DNA of 64,000 nucleotides from a bacterium 0.1xD8-71 (GTDB lineage: Bacteria > Bacillota > Clostridia > Lachnospirales > Lachnospiraceae): NCBI GenBank assembly GCA_003612405.1, contig RAYR01000016.1, forward strand, positions 62,001 to 126,000, in the 5' to 3' direction. The first letter of the stretch is position 1. Each line of letters starts with the position of its first letter. Positions 47,262 through 58,037 of the stretch are shown here, in pieces. Under the pieces are notes generated by a model. That model was not told where the DNA came from and did no database searches. It was given only the letters and a program-made list of their open reading frames with translations. The position numbers and the translations under genes are program-made.

Positions 47262-48200
47262 TTAATCCAGGACCATCCTGGCCGCACCATAGATGCCCGC
47301 ATCATTGCCAAGCGTAGCCAGTGCAAATTTCGTATCTTTACAGCCGTGGAATACTGTCCTCTCAAAAGGAGGTTTGATATAGTCAAACAATATCTCTCCA
47401 GCCTTGGACACACCGCCGCCGATTACAAAAATCTCCGGATTAATGACGCCTGCAATAACACCAAGACCTTTCCCAAGATATTCTCCGAAGGTACATGCAA
47501 CCTCAATGGCCAGTGCATCCCCTGCTTTCACAGCATCAAATACAGCCTTGGCAGATACCTCTCCTGTGCGCAGAATACTATCCTTATCACTGGCTTTCAA
47601 AGCCCTGTTTGCCAGTCTGGTAATCCCTGTGGCAGAGGCATACTCTTCAAGGCATCCCAAATTACCGCAGTTACAGGGTTCTGTCTCGTTATCCTCCACA
47701 TGAATATGTCCTATTTCACCGCCTGCACCTGTTGACCCTGTCATAATCTCACCATTTATGATGATGCCGCCGCCCACGCCGGTTCCCAGGGTGACCGCCA
47801 CCAGGTTCTTATGGCCCTGACCGCCGCCCTTCCACATTTCACCCAATGCCGCCACATTGGCATCGTTACCGCATTCCACTCTCATACCATCCAGAAGTGT
47901 GGTAAGGTTTTCCTTAAGGTTAAACATATTCCATCCAAGATTAACAGCCCTGTGCACGATACCATAGCTGTCTACCGGCCCTGGCACACCTACCCCCACG
48001 CCTGCCACATCTTCCCGGGTAATGGATTTCTCCAGCATTTTTGCTTTAATGCTCTCTGCTATATCAGGAAGTATCATCTCGCCGCTGTTCTGTGTGCGTG
48101 TGGGAATCTCCCACTTGTCAACTACCATACCGTTAAGATCAAACAAACCAAGTTTGACGGTTGTTCCACCCACATCTATTCCAAATACATAACTTGCCAT
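47262..48200 (-). CDS. glk: Glucokinase, ROK family
   Basis: A 312-residue ROK-family kinase phosphorylating glucose. It has the ATP-binding FGIDVGGTTVKLGLFD, the active-site Asp in VECGNDANVAALGE, GTGVGGGIIINGEIMTG, EIGHIHVEDN and the zinc cluster PCNCGNLGCLEEYAS. Located between hprK (38 bases upstream) and murB. It supplies glucose 6-phosphate for non-PTS glucose such as that released by the GH2, GH3 and GH36 enzymes in this window. Start ATG 48200 with GGGAGAT-type site. Confidence 0.95.
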   Translation of the reverse strand: MASYVFGIDVGGTTVKLGLFDLNGMVVDKWEIPTRTQNSGEMILPDIAESIKAKMLEKSITREDVAGVGVGVPGPVDSYGIVHRAVNLGWNMFNLKENLTTLLDGMRVECGNDANVAALGEMWKGGGQGHKNLVAVTLGTGVGGGIIINGEIMTGSTGAGGEIGHIHVEDNETEPCNCGNLGCLEEYASATGITRLANRALKASDKDSILRTGEVSAKAVFDAVKAGDALAIEVACTFGEYLGKGLGVIAGVINPEIFVIGGGVSKAGEILFDYIKPPFERTVFHGCKDTKFALATLGNDAGIYGAARMVLD

Positions 48201-48238
48201 TTTCCCTATCTCCCTCTTTTTCTGTCACTGTCTTATGG

Positions 48239-49180
48239 TTATTCGTCATCCTCACTGCGTCCGCGTGCCAGGGAATTCTGTACCCGTTTGTACAGCTCCT
48301 GCGCCGCATTGTAACCCATCTTCTTCTGCCGATGATTCACGGCTGCTGATTCGCAGATAATCGCCAGATTACGCCCTGGCCTGATAGGAATGTTGTGACA
48401 GACCACCTTGTTGCCCAGATACTCAGTATATTCTTCTTCCAGACCCAGACGGTCATACTCTTTATCCTTGTCCCAGTCTTCCAGACGGATAACCAGGTCA
48501 ATATTCTGCGTATCCCTAACACTGGAAGCACCAAACAAGGCCTTTACATCCACGATACCGATACCGCGCAGTTCAATAAAGTGCTTCGTGATATCCGGAG
48601 CGGAACCGATCAGCGTATCCTCGCTCACCCTTCTGAGTTCCACCACATCATCTGTCACCAGACGATGTCCTCTCTTAATCAATTCCAGAGCAGCTTCAGA
48701 TTTACCGATGCCACTCTCACCCGTAATCAGTACGCCTTCACCATATACATCCACCAGCACTCCATGCACTGAAATACAAGGTGCCAGCTTTACATTCAAC
48801 CATCGGATAACCTCCGCCATACATGCAGAAGTAGCCTTTTTACTCATCAGAAGCGGCACACCGTATTTCACCGCAATCTCCCGGAACAGATCATTGGGAA
48901 ACAGATCTCTGCAAAATACGATACCGGGAATGGGATTATTTAATAATTTCTCAAAAATCTCCCTCTGTCTGTTCTCGTCCAGACCGTTCATATAAGAATA
49001 CTCCACAAACCCCACAATCTGTAACCGCGTCGTCTCAAAATGTTCAAAATATCCCGCCATCTGCAACGCCGGTCTGTTGATATCCGGCTGCGTAACCTTA
49101 ATCTTGGAGATATCAATCTCCGGTGTCAGATTCTCCCACTTAAATTTCTCAATTACTTTTGTCAGATTAATGCTTGCCAT
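48239..49180 (-). CDS. hprK: HPr kinase/phosphorylase
   Basis: A 313-residue sensor enzyme that phosphorylates HPr (and Crh-like proteins) at Ser46 when glycolytic flux is high and reverses this when phosphate is high. Walker A is ITGESGIGKSEAALELIKRG, the signature IELRGIGIVDVKALFG is intact, and the C-terminal helix region contains RPGRNLAIICESAA. It sits near the Crh-like gene, which lacks His15 and is probably a dedicated substrate. An extended -10 (TGATACAAT) at 49236-49231 on the minus strand and GGAGAAGG form its promoter and ribosome site. Confidence 0.97.
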   Translation of the reverse strand: MASINLTKVIEKFKWENLTPEIDISKIKVTQPDINRPALQMAGYFEHFETTRLQIVGFVEYSYMNGLDENRQREIFEKLLNNPIPGIVFCRDLFPNDLFREIAVKYGVPLLMSKKATSACMAEVIRWLNVKLAPCISVHGVLVDVYGEGVLITGESGIGKSEAALELIKRGHRLVTDDVVELRRVSEDTLIGSAPDITKHFIELRGIGIVDVKALFGASSVRDTQNIDLVIRLEDWDKDKEYDRLGLEEEYTEYLGNKVVCHNIPIRPGRNLAIICESAAVNHRQKKMGYNAAQELYKRVQNSLARGRSEDDE

Positions 49181-49242
49181 GTCCTTCTCCTTGTGATGAA
49201 TACGAAAAAAATACTGCTGAGTCTGCGTCTATTGTATCATAC

Positions 49243-49285
49243 AAAAAAAGGGTGCGCAATACAGGACTGTTGCCCTGCGCGCACC
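49243..49285 (-). terminator. Terminator of uvrC
   Basis: Minus strand: GGTGCGC (49285-49279) pairs with GCGCACC (49257-49251), then TTTTTTT (49249-49243). Starts four bases after the uvrC stop codon. Confidence 0.75.
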
Positions 49286-49288
49286 TCT

Positions 49289-51163
49289 TCACTCCGCCTT
49301 TTCCCCCATCCGGAAAAATTCATAAATCTGCTTTCCGATATGCTCCGGAATTTCCGGCACCTCACACAGTGTCTCCACCGACGCCTCCTTAATCTCATTG
49401 ATAGAGCCAAAGTGCCGCATCAACGCCTTACGCCTGGCAGGTCCCACCCCCGGGATCTCATCCAGTACAGACTTCACCTGAGCCTTAGAACGCAAAGATC
49501 TGTGATACTCGATGGCAAAACGGTGAGCCTCGTCCTGGATTCTGGTAATCAGTTTAAAGCCTTCCGAGTGTGTATCAATGGGTATCTCCACATTCTGATA
49601 ATACAATCCTCTGGTGCGGTGGTTGTCATCTTTCACCATCCCGCACACAGGAATATCCAGATGCAGTTCTGCAAGCACCTGCAAAGCAATATTGACCTGT
49701 CCTCTGCCGCCATCCATCAACAGTAAATCGGGGAACTTCGTAAAACTCCCGAAAGTATGATCCACCTCTTTTCGGGCCAAATCTTCCTTCTCCTCCATGC
49801 CATGTACAAACCGCCTGGTGAGCACTTCCCTCATACAGGCATAATCGTCCGGCCCGGATACCGACTGGATCCGAAACTTCCGGTAATCGCTGCGCTTAGC
49901 CTTGCCTTTCTCAAATACCACCATGGACCCGACGTTGGCAAAACCGCTGATGTTAGAAATATCATAAGCCTCCATGCGGCTCACATCCTCCAGTTGAAGC
50001 AGTGCCGCAATCTCCTTCATGGCCCCAATCGTCCGGCCCTCTTCCCTGCGGATCCGTTCTTTGTCCTGACTTAAGATCAGATTTGCGTTCTGCGCCGCCA
50101 GTTCCACCAGCTTCTCCTTGGCACCCTTTCTGGGCACTCTGAGATAGACCCGGTTTCCTTTTCTGGCAGAAAGCCATTTTTCCAGAATCTCTATGTCTCC
50201 TATTTCCTCCTGTAACATCAGCTCTTTGGGAATATAGGGGGTGCCTGCGTAGAACTGTTTGACAAAGTCCAGAAGTATCTGTGCCGTATCATACCCTTCC
50301 ACATGCGTCATATAGAAATGTTCCCGGCCAATCAGTTTACCATCCCGGACAAAAAACACCTGCACCACCGCATCATGCTCGTCCTTGGCCAGGGCGATGA
50401 TGTCCTTGTCTTCCCCATCACTGTCTGTAATCTTCTGTTTTTGCGCTACGCTCTTGACACTGTTATATAAATCCCTGAATCTTGCAGCTTCCTCAAACTC
50501 CATGTTCTCTGAAGCCGCTGTCATCTTATCCTCCAGATCCTTCAGAATCGGTCTGTAATTTCCGTTCAGAAAATCCAGCGCCTGCTCCACTCTCTCCCGG
50601 TACTCTTCTTTATTGATATATCCCTGACAGGGTGCCGCGCACTGTTTGATATGATAATTCAGGCAGGGTCTTTCCAGCCCGATATCCCGGGGCAATTTAC
50701 GGTTGCAGGTCTTTAACTGATACAGTTTATTCATCAGGTCGATAGTATCTTTCACCGCCGCCGCACCGGTATATGGGCCGAAGTACTTTGACCGGTCTTT
50801 CTTCATTTCCCTGGAAAAAAGAACCCGGGGATATTCTTCTCCCATAGTCACCTTGATATAGGGATAAGTCTTATCATCCTTGAGCATGGTGTTATACTTG
50901 GGACTGTATTCCTTAATCAGGTTATTCTCAAGCACCAGCGCTTCTAATTCCGAGTCCGTTACAATATACTCAAACCGGGCGATCTGTTCCACCATCTTGT
51001 TAATCTGGGGCCCACGGCCTACAATCTTACGAAAATAAGAGCGGACCCGGTTGTGCAGATTCACGGCCTTGCCCACATAAATAATTGTATCGTTTCCATC
51101 ATGCATCAGATAAACACCTGGTGCGTTTGGGAGTTTTTTCAGTTCCTCGTCAAAATCAAACAT
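49289..51163 (-). CDS. uvrC: Excinuclease ABC subunit C
   Basis: A 624-residue nuclease making both incisions in nucleotide excision repair. The GIY-YIG domain is at the start ([20 protein letters not shown]), the UVR motif binding UvrB is near residue 205 ([20 protein letters not shown]), the RNase H-like endonuclease domain has [14 protein letters not shown] and [14 protein letters not shown] stretches, and the tandem helix-hairpin-helix is [20 protein letters not shown]. Full length. It follows ftsH and is closed by its own terminator. Confidence 0.97.
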   Translation of the reverse strand: MFDFDEELKKLPNAPGVYLMHDGNDTIIYVGKAVNLHNRVRSYFRKIVGRGPQINKMVEQIARFEYIVTDSELEALVLENNLIKEYSPKYNTMLKDDKTYPYIKVTMGEEYPRVLFSREMKKDRSKYFGPYTGAAAVKDTIDLMNKLYQLKTCNRKLPRDIGLERPCLNYHIKQCAAPCQGYINKEEYRERVEQALDFLNGNYRPILKDLEDKMTAASENMEFEEAARFRDLYNSVKSVAQKQKITDSDGEDKDIIALAKDEHDAVVQVFFVRDGKLIGREHFYMTHVEGYDTAQILLDFVKQFYAGTPYIPKELMLQEEIGDIEILEKWLSARKGNRVYLRVPRKGAKEKLVELAAQNANLILSQDKERIRREEGRTIGAMKEIAALLQLEDVSRMEAYDISNISGFANVGSMVVFEKGKAKRSDYRKFRIQSVSGPDDYACMREVLTRRFVHGMEEKEDLARKEVDHTFGSFTKFPDLLLMDGGRGQVNIALQVLAELHLDIPVCGMVKDDNHRTRGLYYQNVEIPIDTHSEGFKLITRIQDEAHRFAIEYHRSLRSKAQVKSVLDEIPGVGPARRKALMRHFGSINEIKEASVETLCEVPEIPEHIGKQIYEFFRMGEKAE

Positions 51164-51212
51164 GGCACATTCCTTCTGTCAGATATCATTAATTTAAATT
51201 GTACTGGAACAA

Positions 51213-51245
51213 ACAGGGCAAAGTCAATCATAGACTTTGCCCTGT
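51213..51245 (-). terminator. Terminator of ftsH
   Basis: ACAGGGCAAAGTC (51213-51225) and GACTTTGCCCTGT (51233-51245), a 13-bp perfect stem with a seven-base loop just after the ftsH stop. Confidence 0.75.
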
Positions 51246-51251
51246 GGTTTT

Positions 51252-53456
51252 CTATTCGTTTTCATCCGGCTTTCTGTCCGGCACCTGGGAGAAAAGTCCC
51301 CGGTTCCCGGAAGGCTGCTGTTGTGGAGCGGATTCCGGCTGCCCGGTCGTTCCGGACTGCTCCGGTACCGGCTGCCCGTCTGCTGCGTTCTGTCCCATCT
51401 GGAACGCTCCCTCTGATGGTTTCTCCACAGACACCGTCTCTTCCTTTTTATCCTTGAACCTTTCGGTCTCTTTCTCATCCTCTTTCGGTTCCGGGATACC
51501 CTTTTCCTTCCGGAAAATTTTCATGAATTCCTTACCGGTGATCGTTTCTTTCTCTATCAGATGAGTCGCAAGTTTATCCATAATCTCCCGATTCTCTTTC
51601 AGGAGCTTCTTCGCCTTCTTATAACTGTCATGCAAAAGCTTCATGACTTCCGTATCGATATCTGCCGCCGTCACATCAGAACAGGTCAACGATGCCCTGC
51701 CGTCCAGATACTGACTCTCCACCGTTGCCAGACCCATCAGACCGAATTTCTTGCTCATGCCAAAACGTGTTATCATATTGCGCGCAATACTGGTGGCCTG
51801 TTCAATATCATTCGCAGCACCGGTGGTCACTGTATCAAATACAATCTCCTCCGCCGCGCGGCCGCCGAGAAGTCCCACCAGCCTGTCACGAAGTTCCGCC
51901 TCCGTATCCAGATACTTCTCTTCCTCAGGCACATGCATGACATAGCCGAGCGCTCCCATCGTCCTGGGCACAATCGTAATCTTCTGTACCGGTTCTGCGT
52001 TCTTCTGCAAAGCGCTTACCAGTGCATGCCCCACCTCATGATAAGAGACAATCTTACGCTCCTCTTTGCTCATGATACGGTCTTTTTTCTCTTTCCCCAC
52101 AAGTACCTGCTCCACCGCATCAAACAGATCTTTCTGACTCACATACTCTCTGCCCATCTTCACGGCATTGATGGCCGCCTCGTTAATCATATTGGCCAGA
52201 TCGGAGCCCACTGCTCCGGAAGTTGCCAGGGCAATCTCGTTCAGATCCACCGTATCATCCATCAGCACATCCTTGGAATGTACTTTCAGAATCTCCACAC
52301 GCCCTTTCAGATCCGGCTTATCCACGATAATCCTTCTGTCAAAACGTCCCGGGCGAAGCAGCGCCTTATCCAGAATCTCCGGTCTGTTGGTGGCTGCCAG
52401 GATAATGATACCCTTCTTACCGTCAAAACCATCCATCTCCGAGAGCAGCTGATTCAAGGTCTGTTCCCGCTCCTCATTACCGCCGCCATACTTGGTATCA
52501 CGGCTTCTGCCAATGGCATCAATCTCATCAATGAAGACAATACAAGGCGCGTTTTTCTCCGCTTCCTTAAACAGATCGCGGACACGGGATGCCCCAACAC
52601 CCACATATAATTCTATAAAATCCGAACCGGATAAAGAGAAAAATGGCACATGTGCCTCTCCCGCCACTGCTTTTGCAAGCAGTGTCTTACCGGTACCGGG
52701 AGGTCCCACCAGAAGTGCTCCTTTGGGCAGTCTTGCACCAATCTTTGAATATTTCCCCGGATTATGCAGAAAATCTACCACTTCCACAAGAGATTCCTTG
52801 GCCTCATCCTCACCTGCCACATCCTGAAAAGTAATTCCTGTCTCCTTCTGTACATAAGCTTTCGCCGTGCTCTTCCCCACACCCATGGGCCCGCCTTTGC
52901 CGCCCATACGTCTGAATAACAGACTCAAAAGCCCCCACATCAGAAGAACCGGAAGAATATAATAGAGCAGTACTGTCATGATCACACTGGAGCTGTCCGA
53001 AACTTCTTTGTTCATCTCCACCCCGTGTTCCAGCAGACGCTGTGCCAGAGTATCGTCATCCTCCATCTTACCGGTATAATAAGTGATGCCTCCCATACCA
53101 TATCCGTAAGCAAAGGGTGACTTTGTCTCCCCCTTCTTAGGATAAATCTCTATCCGGTCCGATCCCACAGAGACGCTCTTCACCTCTCCGCCTTCCACCA
53201 TTTTCACGAACTGATTATAGGTAATCTCCTGATTGGTCGCTCCTGTCAGCATTTTCATAAACATACTGATACATAAGAGCGTCACAAGTGCAGCAATTAC
53301 TAACATAATCAGGCTCTGTTTGCGGGGGTCACTGCCATTACCGTTCCGGTTGCCATTCGGGCCGCCGGGGCCGCCCGAATTACCATTATTGCCGGGGCCG
53401 CCCGCACCCGGGCCGCCGCCGTTATCATATTGATTCATATTATCATTATCTGCCAT
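51252..53456 (-). CDS. ftsH: ATP-dependent zinc metalloprotease FtsH
   Basis: A 734-residue membrane AAA protease. An unusually Gly/Asn/Pro-rich N-terminal tail (~40 residues) precedes the first membrane helix ([20 protein letters not shown]). A periplasmic-side domain and second helix follow. The AAA module has [37 protein letters not shown] and the second region of homology [20 protein letters not shown]. The zinc protease has [13 protein letters not shown] (HExGH) and the distal Asp in [15 protein letters not shown] region. The C-terminal ~90 residues are low-complexity Glu/Lys/Pro/Gln-rich. Confidence 0.97.
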   Translation of the reverse strand: MADNDNMNQYDNGGGPGAGGPGNNGNSGGPGGPNGNRNGNGSDPRKQSLIMLVIAALVTLLCISMFMKMLTGATNQEITYNQFVKMVEGGEVKSVSVGSDRIEIYPKKGETKSPFAYGYGMGGITYYTGKMEDDDTLAQRLLEHGVEMNKEVSDSSSVIMTVLLYYILPVLLMWGLLSLLFRRMGGKGGPMGVGKSTAKAYVQKETGITFQDVAGEDEAKESLVEVVDFLHNPGKYSKIGARLPKGALLVGPPGTGKTLLAKAVAGEAHVPFFSLSGSDFIELYVGVGASRVRDLFKEAEKNAPCIVFIDEIDAIGRSRDTKYGGGNEEREQTLNQLLSEMDGFDGKKGIIILAATNRPEILDKALLRPGRFDRRIIVDKPDLKGRVEILKVHSKDVLMDDTVDLNEIALATSGAVGSDLANMINEAAINAVKMGREYVSQKDLFDAVEQVLVGKEKKDRIMSKEERKIVSYHEVGHALVSALQKNAEPVQKITIVPRTMGALGYVMHVPEEEKYLDTEAELRDRLVGLLGGRAAEEIVFDTVTTGAANDIEQATSIARNMITRFGMSKKFGLMGLATVESQYLDGRASLTCSDVTAADIDTEVMKLLHDSYKKAKKLLKENREIMDKLATHLIEKETITGKEFMKIFRKEKGIPEPKEDEKETERFKDKKEETVSVEKPSEGAFQMGQNAADGQPVPEQSGTTGQPESAPQQQPSGNRGLFSQVPDRKPDENE

Positions 53457-53532
53457 GAGGAATCCTCACTTTCCTGACTCATAATCTTAGCAAGAATACT
53501 TTATTTCGACTGCACCGACAGTCTCACTACCT

Positions 53533-53561
53533 ATTATAGGGAAGGAAAAATCATAAATCAA
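53533..53561 (-). promoter_or_regulatory. Promoter of ftsH
   Basis: Minus strand TTGATT (53561-53556), 17 bases, TATAAT (53538-53533). On the plus strand TATAAT at 53658-53663 is a candidate -10 for pyrG with no good -35. Confidence 0.65.
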
Positions 53562-53699
53562 TAAGAGAATTATGAATTTGTGAACACAAGTATTAAAGTA
53601 TTATAAAGTTTTTTACAAAAATTATGTTTTAGTCTGGATTTTCCCCAAATTATTCTCTATAATGTTATAAGATATTGCTTTTTATTTGCACAGAAAGGC

Positions 53700-55319
53700 A
53701 TGGACAGGCAGATGGCAGTAAAATACGTATTTGTAACAGGCGGCGTTGTATCCGGACTCGGTAAAGGAATTACGGCTGCATCGCTGGGAAGATTATTAAA
53801 GGCGCGTGGCTACAAGGTAACCATGCAGAAATTTGACCCCTATATCAATATTGATCCGGGTACCATGAATCCTATTCAGCATGGGGAAGTGTTTGTCACA
53901 GAGGACGGCACCGAAACAGATCTGGATCTTGGTCATTATGAGCGTTTTATTGATGAAAATCTGGACAAGAATTCCAATGTGACCACCGGCAAAGTTTACT
54001 GGTCAGTGTTGCAAAAAGAACGCCGGGGCGACTATGGCGGCGGTACCGTACAGGTTATCCCCCATATTACCAATGAAATCAAGAGCCGGTTCTACCGTAA
54101 CTTTACAGATCAGGAGACCCGCATTGCAATTATCGAGGTGGGCGGTACTGTGGGTGATATCGAAAGTCAGCCCTTTTTAGAGTCAATTCGTCAGTTCCAG
54201 CATGAAGTAGGCAGAGAAAATGCGATTCTGATTCACGTAACCCTGATTCCTTACTTAAGTGCCTCCCAGGAGCTTAAGACCAAACCTACCCAGGCGAGCG
54301 TCAAAGATCTTCAGGGAATGGGAATTCAGCCCGATATCATCGTGTGCCGCAGTGAGCATCCGCTGGATCAGGGTATTAAAGATAAAATTGCCCTTTTTTG
54401 TAATGTGCCAAACAACCGCGTCTTACAGAATCTGGATGTAGAACATCTCTATGAAGCGCCTCTTGCCATGGAGAAAGAGCATCTGGCACAAGTGGCATGT
54501 GAATGTCTGAATCTGGCATGTCCGGAACCTGATCTGACAGACTGGAAAGCCATGGTGGAATCTCTGCATACTCCCACAGGCGAAGTCACTATTGCGCTGG
54601 TAGGTAAATATACACAGCTTCACGATGCTTATATCAGTGTGGTAGAGGCCTTGAAGCATGGCGGAATCTCCAATCGCTGTGTGGTGGATATCCGATGGGT
54701 TGATTCTGAAACCGTGACAAAAGAAAATGTATCCCGGCTTCTGGAAGGTGTAAATGGTATTCTGGTACCCGGCGGGTTCGGCGACAGAGGTATTGAAGGC
54801 AAAATCCATGCTATCACCTATGCAAGAGAACACAGGATTCCTTTCCTTGGACTCTGCCTCGGCATGCAGCTTGCCATCGTGGAATTTGCAAGAAATGTGA
54901 TCGGATATAATGACGCCCACAGCATCGAGCTTGACCCTTCCACCACTCACCCTGTGATTGCACTGATGCCGGATCAGAACGGCGTGGAAGATATCGGCGG
55001 CACCCTGCGTCTTGGTTCTTACCCTTGTGTACTGGACAAGAATTCCAAAGCTTATGCTCTCTATGGAGAAGAAACCATTCACGAAAGGCATCGGCATCGT
55101 TATGAAGTCAACAACGATTACAGGACTGTGCTGACCGAGAAAGGGATGCATCTTGTGGGATTGTCTCCTGACGGACGCATTGTGGAAATGTGTGAGCTGC
55201 ATGACCACCCCTTCTTCGTGGCAACACAGGCACATCCTGAGTTAAAATCCAGACCGAACAGACCACATCCTTTGTTCAAGGGATTTGTGGAAGCGGCACT
55301 GGCATACAAACAGGCGTAA
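53700..55319 (+). CDS. pyrG: CTP synthase
   Basis: A 539-residue amidoligase making CTP from UTP and glutamine. The synthetase half has [40 protein letters not shown] and the [19 protein letters not shown] regulatory region. The glutaminase half has the nucleophile Cys in [18 protein letters not shown] and the His-Glu pair in [13 protein letters not shown] [17 protein letters not shown]. Start either ATG 53700 or, more like homologues, ATG 53712 ([11 protein letters not shown]). Monocistronic, ending in a good terminator. Confidence 0.97.
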   Translation: MDRQMAVKYVFVTGGVVSGLGKGITAASLGRLLKARGYKVTMQKFDPYINIDPGTMNPIQHGEVFVTEDGTETDLDLGHYERFIDENLDKNSNVTTGKVYWSVLQKERRGDYGGGTVQVIPHITNEIKSRFYRNFTDQETRIAIIEVGGTVGDIESQPFLESIRQFQHEVGRENAILIHVTLIPYLSASQELKTKPTQASVKDLQGMGIQPDIIVCRSEHPLDQGIKDKIALFCNVPNNRVLQNLDVEHLYEAPLAMEKEHLAQVACECLNLACPEPDLTDWKAMVESLHTPTGEVTIALVGKYTQLHDAYISVVEALKHGGISNRCVVDIRWVDSETVTKENVSRLLEGVNGILVPGGFGDRGIEGKIHAITYAREHRIPFLGLCLGMQLAIVEFARNVIGYNDAHSIELDPSTTHPVIALMPDQNGVEDIGGTLRLGSYPCVLDKNSKAYALYGEETIHERHRHRYEVNNDYRTVLTEKGMHLVGLSPDGRIVEMCELHDHPFFVATQAHPELKSRPNRPHPLFKGFVEAALAYKQA

Positions 55320-55357
55320 GAATGTAAATCAATTTTATCTGTTTATCCTAACAATTC

Positions 55358-55386
55358 GGGCGAATCCGCATCAGACGGCTTCGCCC
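55358..55386. terminator. Terminator between pyrG and the GH3 gene
   Basis: GGGCGAA (55358-55364) pairs with TTCGCCC (55380-55386), followed by TTTTC on the plus strand. Confidence 0.75.
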
Positions 55387-55401
55387 TTTTCATTACTCTC
55401 T

Positions 55402-57678
55402 TCATGCCAGCCCGTTCAGCTTATCCACGATTGCCTGAATATCTCCCATGCTCACATTGCCGCCAAAGCTGACGGCTCCACGAAGCGGCATAAATTTCGC
55501 CATGGCTGCGTTCATATCCTCGGATATGGCCTCACTGGCAGCGTCAGTCTCTTGTTCCGGCTTTTCTCCTCCGAAAATATCCAGCTTGAGAAGATCTTTC
55601 ACAATCTCTCTGGCCCGGGAATCTTTTAACACATCTCCCATAATGGTATCTGTGGTATAGACAAAAGGAAGCTCCACTGTAGATTCAACTCTGACTTCTT
55701 TCGTCAAAACAATATCTCTGGAAGATTTCCCGATCAGGATATCAAAAGTCCCCGATTCCACATGCCAGTCATGAATCCTTACGCTGTAATACGCAAAAGC
55801 TCTTTTATCCAACGTGAAAGTCACTGTCTTTGTCTCACCAGGCTCCAGCTCTACTTTGACAAAATCCCTCAACTCTTTTACCGGACGGATTACTGTACTT
55901 TCTTTATCTGCCACATAGAGCTGTACCACCTCTTTTCCGGTCATCTTACCGGTATTGGTTACATCTACGGAAACCTTCATAACATCGGTATCTTTCATCT
56001 GTTCTTTATCCGTTCTCAAGTTGGCATAAGCAAAGGTCGTATAGGAAAGGCCATGTCCAAAAGGAAACAGTACATCCATTTTCTTCTTATCATAATAGCG
56101 GTATCCTACAAAAATACCTTCCCGGTATTCCACCATATCTCCTTCCCCGATATAAGACAGATAGGATGGATTATCCTCCAGTCTCAGCGGAAAAGTCTCC
56201 GGCAGTTTTCCGCTGGGGTTCACTCTTCCAAACAGAATGTCACAGACCGCACCGCCCACCGCCTGGCCGCCAAGATATGCCTCCAGGATACCTTTTACCT
56301 GCCCTGCCCAGGGCATCTCCACCGGGGAACCATTGTGCAGAACTACCACTGTATTAGGCTGTACCTGAGACACCTGGCGAATCAGTTCATTCTGACATGA
56401 CGGCATTGCCATATGCTCCCTGTCAAATCCTTCCGATTCAAAGGCATCCGGAAGGCCCGCAAAGATTACCGCTGCTTTCGCTTTCCCCGCTGCTTCTACT
56501 GCCTCCGCAAACAGTTTTTCATCAACTTTATCTTCCTTATCGTCAAACCCCTGTGCATAGGTGACATTCCCCATAGCCTGAGCAATATCCCATGCCGATG
56601 TAACTTTATGACTGTTGATATGGGAACTGCCGCCGCCCTGATACCGGGGCTTTGCAGCATATTTTCCAATAAAGGCAATCTGGTCATTTTCGGCTAAAGG
56701 AAGCACCCCTTCATTTTTCAGCAGAACGACTGTTTCCTCCGCCACCTTTCTCGCCATCTCGTGATCTTGATCCCGGTCAAATACAGCCTGTTTATCACGG
56801 TTCTCCTCATAGCGGAACACAATATTCAGAATCCGCTCTACCGCAGTATCCACCACACTTTCATCCAGTTCGCCGCTCTGTACCGCACCCACAATCAGCT
56901 TATCATTCGCTCCCATGGATGTGGGCATCTCCAGATCAAGTCCTGCTTTCAGGTCTTCCACCCGACTGTTAACTGCGCCCCAGTCGCTCATCACATAACC
57001 GTCAAATCCCCATTCATCCCGCAGTACTTCTGTCAGATACTTATGATTCTGAGCCGCATAGGTGCCATTGATCTTATTATAAGAACACATGACTGTCCAG
57101 GGCTTTTCCTTTTTGACTGCTCCCTCAAACGCTGCCAGGTAAATCTCCCGGAGTGTCCGTTCATCAACCCTGGAATCCGAAGACATCCTTCTGGTCTCCT
57201 GGTTGTTTGCCAGGAAATGTTTGATACTCGTACCCACATGTTTACTCTGTACACCATGAATCAAAGCCCCTGCCATTTCACTGGCCACCAGCGGATCTTC
57301 GGAATAGTATTCAAAGTTGCGCCCGCACAGAGGAGAACGTTTAATATTGACTGCCGGGCCTAAGATCACACTTACGCCCTCTGCCTGACATTCCTCTCCT
57401 AACACCTCTCCCATTTTCACTAAAAGCTCTCTGTTAAAAGAAGCCGCCGTACCGCAGCCTGCCGGGAAACACACCGCCTTAATGCTGTCATTGACTCCTA
57501 AATGATCTCCTTCCTGATCCTGCTTGCGCAGTCCATGAGGCCCGTCAGACACCATGCTTGCCGGAATCCCTAACCGCTCCACCGCCTCCGTATGCCAGAA
57601 ATCTGCACCGGAACACATGGCTGCCTTTTCTTCCAGTGTCATCTTCGATATGATTTCTCTGATTTTGTCTGCCGTCAT
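55402..57678 (-). CDS. Glycoside hydrolase family 3 (beta-glucosidase type)
   Basis: A 758-residue cytoplasmic GH3 enzyme without a signal peptide. The barrel has PASMVSDGPHGLRKQ, GPAVNIKRSPLCGRNFEYYS, KHFLANNQETRR and the nucleophile Asp in DGYVMSDWGAVNSRV. The second domain and a C-terminal fibronectin III-like domain follow (GKEVVQLYVAD, KRAFAYYSVRIHDWHVESG). It removes beta-linked glucose or another sugar from imported oligosaccharides; exact specificity is open. The start at 57678 follows AGGAGGG by seven bases. It has a promoter with an overlapping dyad (57727-57773) and is monocistronic. Confidence 0.93.
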   Translation of the reverse strand: MTADKIREIISKMTLEEKAAMCSGADFWHTEAVERLGIPASMVSDGPHGLRKQDQEGDHLGVNDSIKAVCFPAGCGTAASFNRELLVKMGEVLGEECQAEGVSVILGPAVNIKRSPLCGRNFEYYSEDPLVASEMAGALIHGVQSKHVGTSIKHFLANNQETRRMSSDSRVDERTLREIYLAAFEGAVKKEKPWTVMCSYNKINGTYAAQNHKYLTEVLRDEWGFDGYVMSDWGAVNSRVEDLKAGLDLEMPTSMGANDKLIVGAVQSGELDESVVDTAVERILNIVFRYEENRDKQAVFDRDQDHEMARKVAEETVVLLKNEGVLPLAENDQIAFIGKYAAKPRYQGGGSSHINSHKVTSAWDIAQAMGNVTYAQGFDDKEDKVDEKLFAEAVEAAGKAKAAVIFAGLPDAFESEGFDREHMAMPSCQNELIRQVSQVQPNTVVVLHNGSPVEMPWAGQVKGILEAYLGGQAVGGAVCDILFGRVNPSGKLPETFPLRLEDNPSYLSYIGEGDMVEYREGIFVGYRYYDKKKMDVLFPFGHGLSYTTFAYANLRTDKEQMKDTDVMKVSVDVTNTGKMTGKEVVQLYVADKESTVIRPVKELRDFVKVELEPGETKTVTFTLDKRAFAYYSVRIHDWHVESGTFDILIGKSSRDIVLTKEVRVESTVELPFVYTTDTIMGDVLKDSRAREIVKDLLKLDIFGGEKPEQETDAASEAISEDMNAAMAKFMPLRGAVSFGGNVSMGDIQAIVDKLNGLA

Positions 57679-57726
57679 GCTATAACCCTCCTGTTTATTC
57701 ATTGCCTGGCCTTCTATTCTATAGCT

Positions 57727-57773
57727 ATTATAAAACAACCCCCAATATAAGACAATTACTTATCTTAATTGGG
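57727..57773 (-). promoter_or_regulatory. GH3 promoter with overlapping operator-like dyad
   Basis: Minus strand TTGTCT (57755-57750), 17 bases, TATAAT (57732-57727). An imperfect dyad, CCCAAT (57741-57746) and ATTGGG (57768-57773) with AAGA/TCTT inner arms, spans the -35. A repressor bound there would block RNA polymerase. Confidence 0.6.
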
Positions 57774-57792
57774 AGCTTCTTTCACTACTTTA

Positions 57793-58002
57793 CTATTGCC
57801 TGTGACTGTCATTACTCTTCAAACACTTTTCTGTACTCTTCCGCTCCTTAATTTTTGACACCGCATTTTCCGTTTCATCCTCTTCCTTGCAGGGTATATA
57901 CTTTGCAATATTTACCCGTTTTACGGTATCATTATCTCGTTCTGTACTGTAGAGTGGAACATACCGCTCCGACACATCCTCAATAAAGTCTTTCAAATAC
58001 AA
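57793..58002 (-). CDS. Small unrecognised open frame (69 residues), possibly a gene remnant
   Basis: A highly charged 69-residue frame (starts with DFIEDVSERYVPLYSTERDN; contains KRVNIAKYIPCKEEDE). I do not recognise it. The only start is TTG 58002 with a poor ribosome site. It lies between the sensor kinase stop and the GH3 promoter, on the same strand as both. It may be a truncated gene end or non-coding. Confidence 0.25.
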   Translation of the reverse strand: MYLKDFIEDVSERYVPLYSTERDNDTVKRVNIAKYIPCKEEDETENAVSKIKERKSTEKCLKSNDSHRQ

Positions 58003-58037
58003 ACTCTATAATTATGGTGTAATAAAGGATATCCTAT

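Noticed and set aside
54423..55235. 270-residue minus-strand frame inside pyrG
   Set aside because: Antisense to conserved CTP synthase sequence; no family features.
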